Origin: Natrinema gelatinilyticum
Lineage (GTDB): Archaea > Halobacteriota > Halobacteria > Halobacteriales > Natrialbaceae
Length of the DNA stretch: 64,000 bases
Reading direction: 5' to 3'
Assembly: GCF_024266705.1 (NCBI RefSeq)
Contig: NZ_CP100756.1
Coordinates: forward strand, 682,001 to 746,000
The notes under the pieces were generated by a model. The model made no database searches, was not told the origin of the DNA, and worked only from the letters and a program-made list of their open reading frames with translations. A program made the position numbers and the translations under genes. This document shows, piece after piece, positions 55,583-64,000 of this stretch; the first letter of the stretch is position 1, and each line of letters begins with the position of its first letter.

Positions 55583-56788
55583 ATGAAACGACGAACGTAT
55601 CTCAGCGCTGCCGCTGCGGCCGCTCTCGCCGGGTGTTCGAGTTCCGGAGAATCGGATAACGAAGGACCGGACGACGAGCAAGAGGGATCGGACGAAAACG
55701 GTGAATCCATCGCGTTCGACGACTTCGAAAATTTGGACGCGTGGACCGCGCCGCTCGGGTCGCTTTCTGCGGACGAGTCACGAGCGTACGCCGGATCGCA
55801 ATCGGCAAAGCTCGAGTCGGGTTCCGACAATCAGTTCAGGATCGTTCGAGAGCTGTCCGAGCCGACAGATCTCTCCGGAATGCGACCCAGCCTTGCGGTG
55901 TCAACGGAGCACGAGGCGGATATAGTCATTCAGTTGCTCGACGGGGACGAAAATCGCATGGCCTTCAGACAGCAGGTTCACCGCGGAACGCCGCTCGTAC
56001 AGACTAATTTCGGCGTCGCAACCGTCGACGGTGAACCCGACCTGAGCGCGGTACGCGAGGTACAACTCCTCCGATGGACCGGCGACGACGACAAGGGGGC
56101 CGTGTGGGTCGACGACCTCCGATTCGTCTCGGCTCCGGATACGGGCAAGGTCATGCTCCAGTTCGACAGTGGCTACGAAACCGACTACACGCACGCACTT
56201 CCGATCCTCCGGGAGTACGACTATCCAGCCGTCTCGTTTATCACACCGAGCCGGATTCGCGACGACGAACGCGCCACGGGTAACCACCTCCTCCGCGAAC
56301 AGCTCGACGAACTCGCCGACGCCGGCTGGACGATCGCGAGCCACTCGATGCACGGCCTCAATCTCACCAGTCTGTCGGGACGCGACCCGGAGGCGGAGAT
56401 TCTCGACGCAAAGGAGTGGCTCGAGGAGGAAGGGTTCGAGGACGGGGCGAAATTTTTCGCCTATCCCCAGGGAATGTACAACGGAGAGACGCTCGAACTC
56501 GTCTCGGAACACCACGAACTCGCCTTCGCGGGGCTCTATCCGGCCCAGGGAATCGCCACGAACCCACACCTCTGCTCGCGGGTCAGCGGTCCGGACGCCG
56601 GCGCAGCGCAGTCCATGCTCGATCTCACCGCCGAGGTGGGCGGCATCACGTCGCTGGCCTTCGGCCAGCTCGACCAGGGCTCCCGGTCGGCGTTGGCAGA
56701 GACGATCGGCCACCTCAACGAACTGGAGTCCGCAGGCGACCTCGAGATCATCAGTCCGACAGAGATGGCCGAATCGTACGTTCGCTGA
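55583..56788 (+). CDS. Polysaccharide-deacetylase-like secreted lipoprotein
   Basis: 401 residues. The N-terminus MKRRTYLSAAAAAALAGCSS has twin Arg, hydrophobic core and lipobox AGC (Cys 18), followed by a Ser/Glu/Asp linker. Residues 45-175 look like a carbohydrate-binding jelly-roll. The NodB-type domain (about 190-400) starts VMLQFDSGYETDY, with SHSMHGLNL as the His motif. The usual TFDDG is FDSGY here. Located at the cell surface; substrate unknown. Confidence 0.85.
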   Translation: MKRRTYLSAAAAAALAGCSSSGESDNEGPDDEQEGSDENGESIAFDDFENLDAWTAPLGSLSADESRAYAGSQSAKLESGSDNQFRIVRELSEPTDLSGMRPSLAVSTEHEADIVIQLLDGDENRMAFRQQVHRGTPLVQTNFGVATVDGEPDLSAVREVQLLRWTGDDDKGAVWVDDLRFVSAPDTGKVMLQFDSGYETDYTHALPILREYDYPAVSFITPSRIRDDERATGNHLLREQLDELADAGWTIASHSMHGLNLTSLSGRDPEAEILDAKEWLEEEGFEDGAKFFAYPQGMYNGETLELVSEHHELAFAGLYPAQGIATNPHLCSRVSGPDAGAAQSMLDLTAEVGGITSLAFGQLDQGSRSALAETIGHLNELESAGDLEIISPTEMAESYVR

Positions 56789-56933
56789 CTCATCGGGTAC
56801 GATTCCCGAATCGAAGCAACTCACGAACAGACACCGAACGGTGAACGATGATACTGGGTGGCGCTCGTGGTACTGGCCGATGTGGCAGTGCTGGGCAGAC
56901 GTCGGTGGCAGAAAACTGCGTCGCCGACCGCCT

Positions 56934-57018
56934 TCATACAGACTACTGTACGTCATTGCCGGTGCAACCGTGACCGTCCTGCGGTTGCACCGGTACATCG
57001 GTACAGCAGACCGTATCA
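56934..57018. repeat. 85-bp nested palindrome, copy 3
   Basis: In the minus (helicase) direction it starts TGATACGG, supplying the helicase stop codon, and ends TGTATGA (one change from CCGTATGA). Core AGGACGGTC points along the helicase gene as in the other copies. The inner arms have one wobble. It lies between the convergent deacetylase and helicase genes. Confidence 0.9.
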
Positions 57019-59904
57019 GTCCCAGAACGCCTGGGTCCGGGCGTACTCGCGTTCTTTCGTGAGAATATCCCGATAGAATTCGTCTTCGTTCTCCCGAAGC
57101 TTGTTGATGATCCGCGCGGCGTTGTGTGGCCCTACGCCGCGGGCCGCCATCGCGATTACGGCCTGCTTGCCGTGGCTCTGGACGAGGCTCGCGCTGCGAA
57201 ACGCGCGTTCGGTCATCGTCCGTTGCTCGTCGTCTTTCTCCTGTGCGCGGACCGCTCGAACGACCTCGTCGGCCCAGGGATTCAGCGACGCGATCCGGGT
57301 CGATCCACACTCCGGACACTCCGGCTGATCGGGAACTCGCTTGACCACCGTCTTCACCTTCCAATCCTCACAGTGCGTACAGAGCAGAATGACGCGATCG
57401 TTCCGAATTCGCTCCCGAACCGTCTTGATGACGCTCGCGTCTGCGTTCTCCGGTGCGAGCAGTTCCTGACCCGACGAGCGACCACCGTGGCCGACCGGCG
57501 TGCGACCGCGGTGCGTGACGAGTTCCAGATCGCCGGTCTGTACCGCCTCGAGGACCGCACTCGCACGCTCGACGTCTAAATCCTCGTGGAACACCTCCCG
57601 AATCGCCTCCTCGTACATGGGGGTCTCCTCGAGCGCCGACAGCAATCGGTCGTTCGAGATGCGGCCCGACCCCTGGCCCTGCCAGCGCTTGAGCGCGCCG
57701 AATTTCGCAGACACCTGCGCGAGTCGGAAGGCGAGTGCATCCGAACGCTTGAGTCCGAGTTCAACGATCGCCTCGACGTGGTCGGGATCGGTCTCTTCGA
57801 CGACCTCGATTACGTCGCTGGTCGCGGTCGAGTTCGGAACCTCGAGTTCGATCCGATAGGGATCGGTCTCGAGGCCGACCGAGGAGCCGGCTCGCTGACC
57901 AAGCAGCGCCGAGAGGACTCGACCGAGCGTCTCGTTGGCCATGTGGCCGAACGGGGCGTTCAAGACGATCGTTCGGCCCTGGCGCTCGAGAACGAGCCGA
58001 TCGGCCGTCGGCATCGGCGCGTCGGCGTCGACCTGACGCTCGAGCTGGGTACACGCTTCCGTGAGCGTGTACTCGTCAGCCGGGTACCGGTGTGCGAGGT
58101 CGCGACCGACCGCAGCGGCGTCGGCTCCAGCGCGAAGCTGTGGTTCCGCGACTGCCCGTATGTCACCGACCTCGCCCGCAACTGTGGCGGGAACGGGGAT
58201 CTCCTGGCCGATCCACGAGGGTACCTCGCCGGCGGGGTCCTCGATCGGGCTGACTTTGACCCGACCCTCGTCGTCGTCGATCTCGGCGATCCGCCACATA
58301 TCGCCGCGCTGGATGAACACCTCACCTGGCTGGGCAAAGTTGACGACAAACCGTTCGTCGAGCGTCCCGATCTGGCTCCCCGAGGCGATGTCGTGAACCT
58401 CGTAGGTCTCCTCGTCGGGAATCATCGAGAGGTTCGCGTAGACGTACTGCCAGGTGCCGCCCGTAGTTTCTACGCGGTCTTCCCCCTCGTCGAACCAGAC
58501 GATCCGGTTCCGATGGAGTTCCAAGAGTATCTCGCGGACGGTCGCCTCGGGAACGTTTCGGAACGGGTATGCACGCGTGACGGTTTCGATAGCTTCGTCG
58601 ACGTACGTGTCACCGCGGCTCTGAACGATGGCCGGCAGCTGGTTCGCGACCACGTCCAGGCTTCCTTCGTGGATCGCGGTCGGCTCGACCTCGCCGTCGC
58701 GGGCACGGCGGGCGATCGCCAGCGCCTCGAACGTGTCGTCGGGGCGCGTCGTCACGATCGTCCCGCTCGAGACCTCGTCTTGGCGGTGGCCAGCGCGGCC
58801 GATCCGCTGGAGGAGCCGCGTGACCTGACGGGGGCTCTTGTACTGGATCACGTGATCGACCTGCCCGACGTCTATTCCGAGTTCCATGGACGACGTACAC
58901 AGCAACCCATCTATCGCGCCGGCTTTGAACCGATCCTCGACGTCGATCCGGGCCTCCTTCGAGAGCGACCCGTGATGGATGCCGATCGGAAGGTCGAGTT
59001 CCGTGAATCGCGATCCCAGCGCCTCGGCAGTCTGACGGGTGTTGACGAAAATGAGCGTCGACTCGTGTTCGTCGACCAGGTCCCGGATCAACCGCACGTG
59101 GCTGGCCGTGTCGGGTTCGGTCATGAGTTCGCCGGCCAGCCGCTCGTCCGCGTCAGTGACCTCGGGCTCGCGGACCGTGACGTCGACGTTGCTTCCCACG
59201 TCGATTTCGCGAATCTCGCAGGGCCGTCCGCCCGTGAGGAACCGGCCGACTTCCGACGGGTCGCCGACGGTCGCGGAGAGCCCGACCCGCTGGAACGGCC
59301 CGGCCAGATCACGGAGTCGCTCAAGGCCGACCGCCAACTGCGCGCCCCGCTTCGACGCCGCGAGTTCGTGAACCTCGTCGATGACCACGTGCGAGACGTC
59401 CGCGAGAGCCTCCCGAAGCCGCTCGCCGGTGAGCATCGCCTGCAGCGTTTCGGGCGTCGTTATCAGGACGTCCGGCGGATTCTCTGCCTGTTTCCCGCGC
59501 CGATATCGGGTCGTGTCGCCATGGCGGACGTCGACCGTGAGGTCGAGGTAGTCGCCCCACCACTCGAGGCGCTCGCGCATGTCGCGGTTGAGCGCCCGTA
59601 AAGGGGTGACGTAGATGGCCCCGATCCCCTCCGGCGGGCCGCCGTCGGAGGGAACCTCCGACGAGGATCGCATTGCTGCACTCGGCTCACCGCTGTCGGC
59701 AATCAGGTGATCGAAGACCGGTAACATCGCCGTCTCGGTCTTTCCGCTTCCGGTGGGCGCGATCACGAGCGTGTTCTTCCCGGCAGACAGCGGCGGAATC
59801 GCCAGTCGCTGTGGTGCCGTCGGCCGCGAAAAGCCACGTTCGGAGAGCGCTCCGCGAACCGTCGCGCCGAGGTGCGTAAAGGCCGCGACGTCACCCTCAG
59901 TCAT
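57016..59904 (-). CDS. Lhr-type DEAD/DEAH-box helicase
   Basis: 962 residues. Walker A VIAPTGSGKTETAML near 48, motif II VIDEVHELAASKRGAQLA near 172, motif III GLSATVGDP, motif IV TLIFVNTRQTAEALG, and motif VI RLLQRIGRAGHRQDE; a long C-terminal Lhr-like core plus a Cys pair (CTHCEDW, CPECGSTR) follows. Lhr-like helicases unwind DNA or DNA-RNA in repair. The TGA stop belongs to the 85-bp repeat copy 3. Confidence 0.93.
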   Translation of the reverse strand: MTEGDVAAFTHLGATVRGALSERGFSRPTAPQRLAIPPLSAGKNTLVIAPTGSGKTETAMLPVFDHLIADSGEPSAAMRSSSEVPSDGGPPEGIGAIYVTPLRALNRDMRERLEWWGDYLDLTVDVRHGDTTRYRRGKQAENPPDVLITTPETLQAMLTGERLREALADVSHVVIDEVHELAASKRGAQLAVGLERLRDLAGPFQRVGLSATVGDPSEVGRFLTGGRPCEIREIDVGSNVDVTVREPEVTDADERLAGELMTEPDTASHVRLIRDLVDEHESTLIFVNTRQTAEALGSRFTELDLPIGIHHGSLSKEARIDVEDRFKAGAIDGLLCTSSMELGIDVGQVDHVIQYKSPRQVTRLLQRIGRAGHRQDEVSSGTIVTTRPDDTFEALAIARRARDGEVEPTAIHEGSLDVVANQLPAIVQSRGDTYVDEAIETVTRAYPFRNVPEATVREILLELHRNRIVWFDEGEDRVETTGGTWQYVYANLSMIPDEETYEVHDIASGSQIGTLDERFVVNFAQPGEVFIQRGDMWRIAEIDDDEGRVKVSPIEDPAGEVPSWIGQEIPVPATVAGEVGDIRAVAEPQLRAGADAAAVGRDLAHRYPADEYTLTEACTQLERQVDADAPMPTADRLVLERQGRTIVLNAPFGHMANETLGRVLSALLGQRAGSSVGLETDPYRIELEVPNSTATSDVIEVVEETDPDHVEAIVELGLKRSDALAFRLAQVSAKFGALKRWQGQGSGRISNDRLLSALEETPMYEEAIREVFHEDLDVERASAVLEAVQTGDLELVTHRGRTPVGHGGRSSGQELLAPENADASVIKTVRERIRNDRVILLCTHCEDWKVKTVVKRVPDQPECPECGSTRIASLNPWADEVVRAVRAQEKDDEQRTMTERAFRSASLVQSHGKQAVIAMAARGVGPHNAARIINKLRENEDEFYRDILTKEREYARTQAFWD

Positions 59905-60032
59905 CGACCCGTCGTACGGGCGAACGGCGGATAAGGGCCACGTTTTCGGTGTGCTCGAGCACCCAGACGCGAGCCGAGACCGACGGCCGCTTCGTCGTCG
60001 AAACGATCAGCGCTCGACGGCTGTCCGCACTC

Positions 60033-61265
60033 TCAGCCCTCGAGGTGGGTGATTCGTGCGTATCGACCGGCTCGCCATCCCGTGATCAACGCGACGATTG
60101 TGCCGACGCAGATCGCCAGTACGAAGCCGCCGGCGTAAACGTCCGGCGGTGTCCGGAGGAGGCGCTCGAAGCCGAGAACCGAGGTCGAGAACCGGTTCAA
60201 TCCGAGCACCGCAGGCGGCGTCGCGGCGAGCCCGACGAGTCCACCGAGGAGACCGATTATCAATCCCTGTGCGCCGACCATCCCGGCGAGAACGCGTCGG
60301 GAGAGCCCGATCGCTCGAAGGGCCGCGAGTTGCTCTCGCTGCTGGTGTGCCACGAGCGCAAATAGATTGGCCGTCAGAATAACGCCACCGACGATCGCGA
60401 GCCCAACGAGCGTCGCACCGCTTGCAAGAACGACCGTCCGTTCTTCGATCATCCCGTCGACCTGCTCCTCGCTGGTTCGGACAGTGTATTCGGGATACTG
60501 CTCGCCGATGTCGTCCCGGACAGCATCGCGATCGACGTCGTCCGCCACATCGGCGGTGAGGAACGTAGCCCGATCGGTTCCCGACGTGCCGGCGACCGCC
60601 TGGAGATCACCCAGCGGGACCGTCATCGCCGGCGAGCCGAGGTACTGTGAGTAATAGGCGGACGTCCCGATGACAGTAAACTCGTGCTCGGAGGCCGTTT
60701 GCCTGCTCGTCCCGACGTACACCGTGTCCCCGACCGAAACGCCGAGTTCGTCGGCGGTCCGCGGGTCGATCACGATCGTCTCTGTCCTCGGCTCGTTTGG
60801 CGGCGGACTCGCAGCCGTCTCGGCGCCGAGTTCGAATCCGTGTCCTGCCTCGAAATCGAACCCCTCGTGAGTCTCCTGGACGCCGACCGCGGGTCTACGT
60901 CGCAAATCCGACGGATTCGAACCGATGTACACGTCGTACATCGCGATCGGGGAGGCGCTTTCGATATCCTCCCGTTGGGTGAGGGCGACTGCTATCCCGT
61001 GGGCACCCACGATCGGATTTTCGGTTCCGCTCGCCGCCGGATTGACCGGCTCTCTCGAGATCCAGATATCTCGACCCGCCTCGTCCAGTCCCCGTTCGCC
61101 CTTCTCGACGACACCGATGCCAAGGCTCGCGAGGATCGTCATCGAGAGGACGGCCAGTGTAACCGCGAGGACGGTCAATACGGTCCGGCCCGGTGACCGC
61201 CGGAGTTGGGCGAGCGCGAGCGCGGCGACGGCTCGCATCCGCACTGCTTCCTGTCGTACCGTCAT
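60033..61265 (-). CDS. ABC transporter permease (FtsX/MacB type)
   Basis: 410 residues. One N-terminal membrane segment (VLTVLAVTLAVLSMTILASLGIG), a large extracellular MacB-like domain (about 70-285), then three segments toward the C-terminus (GATLVGLAIVGGVILTANLFALVAHQQREQLAALRAIGLSRR; LAGMVGAQGLIIGLLGGLVG; GGFVLAICVGTIVALITGW). It is the last gene of the exporter operon and overlaps the second permease by 4 bases. Confidence 0.88.
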   Translation of the reverse strand: MTVRQEAVRMRAVAALALAQLRRSPGRTVLTVLAVTLAVLSMTILASLGIGVVEKGERGLDEAGRDIWISREPVNPAASGTENPIVGAHGIAVALTQREDIESASPIAMYDVYIGSNPSDLRRRPAVGVQETHEGFDFEAGHGFELGAETAASPPPNEPRTETIVIDPRTADELGVSVGDTVYVGTSRQTASEHEFTVIGTSAYYSQYLGSPAMTVPLGDLQAVAGTSGTDRATFLTADVADDVDRDAVRDDIGEQYPEYTVRTSEEQVDGMIEERTVVLASGATLVGLAIVGGVILTANLFALVAHQQREQLAALRAIGLSRRVLAGMVGAQGLIIGLLGGLVGLAATPPAVLGLNRFSTSVLGFERLLRTPPDVYAGGFVLAICVGTIVALITGWRAGRYARITHLEG

Positions 61266-62542
61266 CGTCCCACTTCGTCGAGGACCGACGTTCGCGCGGC
61301 CACGGCCAGCGGATACGGAACGGCTACCAGCCCCGACAGAACGGCAACGGCGATCGCGTACGGGACGAACAGCAGGTGAAAGTGCGCGACTGCTCCCGGT
61401 GCGACGGCCGCACCCGCGACGGCATTGACTCCGACGATACCCAGCGCACCGAGACAGATCCCTGCGACCGAGCCCACGAGCGTCGTGATCCCCGTCGACA
61501 CCGCGATGACAGCGAGTCGGCCGCTGGTGGGGAAACCGATCGACTCGAGGACGGCGAGCGTGCGACGGTCCTCGTCGACGGTCATTCCCATGGTCGTCGC
61601 GACGAACGACGCACAGATCGTGACACCGACCAACAGCGCAACCACGCTCGTCGCAAACGCCAGTCCGTCGTCGAACAGCGACGACGGATCGGTACTCCCG
61701 GCGATGTCGACCGCCGCGTCGGGGTAGGCGTCGGTCGCTGCCGCCCGTGCAGCATCCGGTTCGCCCCAGATCAGCACCCTGTCGGCGAGTTCGTCATCGT
61801 CAGCGCCGGCGATCGACTGGAGCTCGCTCACATGGACGAGACCGACCGGCGCGTTCGCCCCACCACCGCCCGTCCCTCCCTTCACGACGGCGACGACCGA
61901 AAGCGAGCGGGTACTCGTGTTCGTCCATCCGACCGAGACGGAGAGGTCGTCGCCCGTCGATGCGTTGAGGCGCTCCGCTGCGGCAGGCGAAAGGACGATC
62001 CCTCCCGCCGGCGAACTGTCATACGTCCCGTTTGCATACTGTGGGTCACCCGGTTCGAGAGCGGTGGTCGGCAGTCCCGCAACAGTTCGCGATTCGGAAT
62101 CGGGGACGATACCGACGAGCCGGACGGTTCGTTCGTCACCGTCTGCGGCCTCGAGCCGAACCGTTTCGACCAACACCGGCGAGGCGTGAGCCACACCATC
62201 GTGCGATCGGATCGTCGCGGCTCGTTCGTTAGTCGCACCGAGGCGCGGTCCCTCGACGCCGTCGACGGACGATAACGTGTTACTCTCCGCCGCAGTGATG
62301 CGAACCGACGCGTCGTCCTCGCTCATCACACCGCCGTCGGCGAGCGCCAGCGCAACGCCCGTTACAACCAGCAACAGCGCGATGGTAAGTGCGACAGCGG
62401 CGATCGTCGACGTGATTCGACCCGTCGTCGTTCGCGTCGCCTGCTTCCACCACCTGATGAGCGAAAAGCGGACGAGCCCCGCCCACCGAGTTCGCCACCG
62501 ATCATAGTCCCCGTGCAGTCCCCACTCGCCGTCACCGGTCAT
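61262..62542 (-). CDS. ABC transporter permease (FtsX type)
   Basis: 426 residues from MTGDGEWGLHGDYDRW. One early membrane segment (IAAVALTIALLLVVTGVALAL), a large outside domain, and three C-terminal segments with FATTMGMTVDEDRRTLAVLESIGFPTSGRL (coupling region). It overlaps the ATPase gene by 11 bases and the other permease by 4, so the two permeases probably form a heterodimer. Confidence 0.88.
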   Translation of the reverse strand: MTGDGEWGLHGDYDRWRTRWAGLVRFSLIRWWKQATRTTTGRITSTIAAVALTIALLLVVTGVALALADGGVMSEDDASVRITAAESNTLSSVDGVEGPRLGATNERAATIRSHDGVAHASPVLVETVRLEAADGDERTVRLVGIVPDSESRTVAGLPTTALEPGDPQYANGTYDSSPAGGIVLSPAAAERLNASTGDDLSVSVGWTNTSTRSLSVVAVVKGGTGGGGANAPVGLVHVSELQSIAGADDDELADRVLIWGEPDAARAAATDAYPDAAVDIAGSTDPSSLFDDGLAFATSVVALLVGVTICASFVATTMGMTVDEDRRTLAVLESIGFPTSGRLAVIAVSTGITTLVGSVAGICLGALGIVGVNAVAGAAVAPGAVAHFHLLFVPYAIAVAVLSGLVAVPYPLAVAARTSVLDEVGR

Positions 62543-63299
62543 CGTCGACCACCTGTCCGTCGCAAAGTGTGATGACCCGGTCGGCAACGGACAGTGTGGA
62601 TTCGTCGTGTGATGCGACCAGAACCGCCCGTTCGCGACCGATGTCGGTCAACAACTCCAGGACGTCCGCACCCGTTGCCGTGTCGAGTTCCCCCGTAGGT
62701 TCGTCCGCGACGATCACGTCCGGATCGGCCGCCAAGGCACGAGCGATCGCGACCCGCTGGCGCTCCCCACCGCTGAGTTCCCCCGGAAGGTGAGTGACGC
62801 GGTCGGCGAGACCGACCGCCTCGAGCAGTTCCGTCGCACGGGCGCGTCGATCGGATCGCGGAACGCCCGCCTGAACGAGCGGCAACGCAACGTTCGCTCT
62901 CGCGGAGAGCGACGGTAACAGATGGAACCGCTGAAAGACGATCCCGATGTGCTGTCGACGGAGCCGCGTTCGCTGGGCGTCTGACAGCGCAGACAGGTCG
63001 GTACCGCGCAGTTCGACGCTGCCGGTCGTCGGGACCAGCAACCCCGAAACCACGTGCAATATCGTCGACTTGCCGCTTCCGCTTGGCCCCTCGAGCCCGA
63101 CGATCGTTCCCATCAGCACCTCGAAAGAGACGTCGCGAAGCGCTGTCACCGTCCGCTCGGTGTTCGATCGAAATCGGCCACCAGTCGAACCGTACTGGTG
63201 ACTGATTCCCTCGAGCCGAACGGCCGGCGTCGATTCGCGATCACCGTCGCCGTCTTCCTCCACCGAGGAGTGCGAATCGCGAACTGAGCGATCAAACAT
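62532..63299 (-). CDS. ABC transporter ATP-binding protein (LolD/MacB type)
   Basis: 255 residues. Walker A GPSGSGKSTILH near 74-85, Q-loop FQRFHLL, signature LSGGERQRVAIARAL near 173-187, Walker B VIVADEPTGELD near 195, H-loop ASHDEST. The ATPase of an exporter of the lipoprotein/macrolide class, cotranscribed with the two permeases. The first 25 residues are an extra polar region. Confidence 0.93.
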   Translation of the reverse strand: MFDRSVRDSHSSVEEDGDGDRESTPAVRLEGISHQYGSTGGRFRSNTERTVTALRDVSFEVLMGTIVGLEGPSGSGKSTILHVVSGLLVPTTGSVELRGTDLSALSDAQRTRLRRQHIGIVFQRFHLLPSLSARANVALPLVQAGVPRSDRRARATELLEAVGLADRVTHLPGELSGGERQRVAIARALAADPDVIVADEPTGELDTATGADVLELLTDIGRERAVLVASHDESTLSVADRVITLCDGQVVDDDR

Positions 63300-63896
63300 A
63301 CTTACAGGGATCTCACTTCCATTGAACGGCCAACTGACACATTGTTTCGACCCGCATGCCCTTACAAGATGCCCGTTAACCGGGTTTCGAATGGTGCAAC
63401 TGTCTCGATTGTATCGACTAAATCCGCCGTTCAGCGGCTGAGTGGGGTGCCATCGACCGGCCGAAATACGACGCGGCTACTACATAGTCTGACACGACCA
63501 GCCACCGAACGGTAGGGACGGGTTGTCCGCTGCTTGCTGTCTGAAAACGTGGCAGAACCGGATGATGACCGGGCCACCACAGTGACCACACGTCGAGTTA
63601 TCGCCCGCCGGCCAGGGTGCGACCATCACGCCGACCACCCCATCAGTCAGCTACAAAATTCGCGCGCAGGTGTGCATCCAGTACTGGAAACCAGTTCCAC
63701 TCCGAATTTGACCCCCGATCGCGAAAACGAAATCTGCAGTAGAGAGTCCCTTAGTGACGTAAACACCGCTATCCGACTCGGTTGTACTTCTGCGAGAACC
63801 CAGGTCTCCCCGGTTTGAACAGGCTATCACGAAGCCTTCAGGCGGTTTCACTGCCCTTCGGGCTCACGTATCGCCGCCATCAGGTCGCGAGCAAGT
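63300..63896. other. Gene-poor region before a possible integrase
   Basis: About 600 bases. Short frames exist (for example 63534-63818 plus and 63651-63851 minus) but no motif or start context supports them. No tRNA or obvious att duplication is visible. Confidence 0.35.
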
Positions 63897-63904
63897 CTAT
63901 ATAC
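63897..63904 (+). promoter_or_regulatory. TATA-like box before the last gene
   Basis: CTATATAC lies about 48 bases before the ATG at 63952. Confidence 0.3.
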
Positions 63905-63951
63905 GGGTCAGCTGTCCGGCGGAGAATCAACATCGTGGTCTCACGACAACC

Positions 63952-64000
63952 ATGATTGGAGACCATAACCTCGAGCCGGTTTCCCCAGCGCAGGCGAAGG
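63952..64000 (+). CDS. Start of a CDS, possibly tyrosine-type integrase (cut by window end)
   Basis: Sixteen codons are visible, MIGDHNLEPVSPAQAK. The pattern LEPxSPxxA resembles the N-termini of haloarchaeal XerC/D-like recombinases, a resemblance from memory. Too short to be sure; the next window would decide. Confidence 0.3.
   Translation, partial: MIGDHNLEPVSPAQAK

Noticed and set aside
57586..59601. 671-codon plus-strand open frame opposite the helicase
   Set aside because: Mirror frame of a GC-biased gene; Arg/Asp-rich composition without motifs, while the minus strand carries all helicase motifs.
63534..63851. Two short frames on opposite strands near the window end
   Set aside because: No start context, motif or codon bias; mutually overlapping.
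1..64000. CRISPR array
   Set aside because: No regularly spaced short direct repeats were noticed; the three 85-bp repeats are palindromic and far apart.

Overview
The window reads as chromosome of a halophilic archaeon (class Halobacteria). Predicted proteins are strongly acidic, codons favour G/C in third position, many genes start at or just after a TATA box as expected for leaderless archaeal mRNAs, and the gene content is typically haloarchaeal (bacterioruberin genes, HalOD1, amphi-Trp and DUF4112 proteins, archaeal S10-spc ribosomal order). The family Natrialbaceae or a relative is a guess, not shown by the sequence.

Layout. 1-3.8 kb holds the end of a cobamide-salvage gene (cbiZ), small conserved genes, an FAH-family enzyme, a YkgJ-type cysteine-cluster protein, eIF1A and a small zinc-finger protein. 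4.1-7.5 kb is the bacterioruberin operon crtD-lyeJ-cruF, followed by an unlisted 53-residue Cys-rich ORF, a cupin/zinc-ribbon protein and a flavin reductase. 10.0-24.6 kb is one long leftward array of translation genes: SPOUT methyltransferase, L3-L4-L23-L2-S19-L22-S3-L29-Rnp1-S17-L14-L24-S4e-L5-S14-S8-L6-L32e-L19e-L18-S5-L30-L15-SecY. Then come tRNA-Gly(GCC), an ATP-grasp ligase, a tandem USP with an amphi-Trp partner, HalOD1, a thiamine-binding protein, mch and a proC-proB-proA operon.

34-50 kb is mixed. It contains a doubly broken sensor histidine kinase, an AhpD-like protein, a GTPBP1-like GTPase, pyrF, a VOC protein, a TrxR-like oxidoreductase, an AI-2E family permease, a frameshifted IS5-family element with intact 8-bp target duplication, reRNA-like right ends of IS1341-type elements, an SDR enzyme, methylglyoxal synthase beside a KhtT/KhtU-like antiporter pair, a HAD hydrolase, a DUF2240 protein and an RNase H-like protein. 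50.7-54 kb carries a complete tnpB (IS1341 type) with its right-end RNA scaffold, plus decayed sequence. 54-63 kb holds a phosphatidylserine-decarboxylase family gene, a polysaccharide-deacetylase-like lipoprotein, an Lhr-type helicase and an ABC exporter operon. The window ends in a 650-base gap and the first codons of a possible integrase.

Most notable observations. (1) A family of three 85-bp nested palindromes (35604-35688, 48021-48105, 56934-57018) whose edge supplies the TGA stop codon of the neighbouring gene every time; the 9-bp core keeps one orientation relative to that gene while the arms are swapped in one copy. (2) Three to four TnpB reRNA-like hairpins with compensatory base changes, one orphan and ending a few bases before the SDR start codon. 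Both are described from sequence alone and need database checks for novelty.
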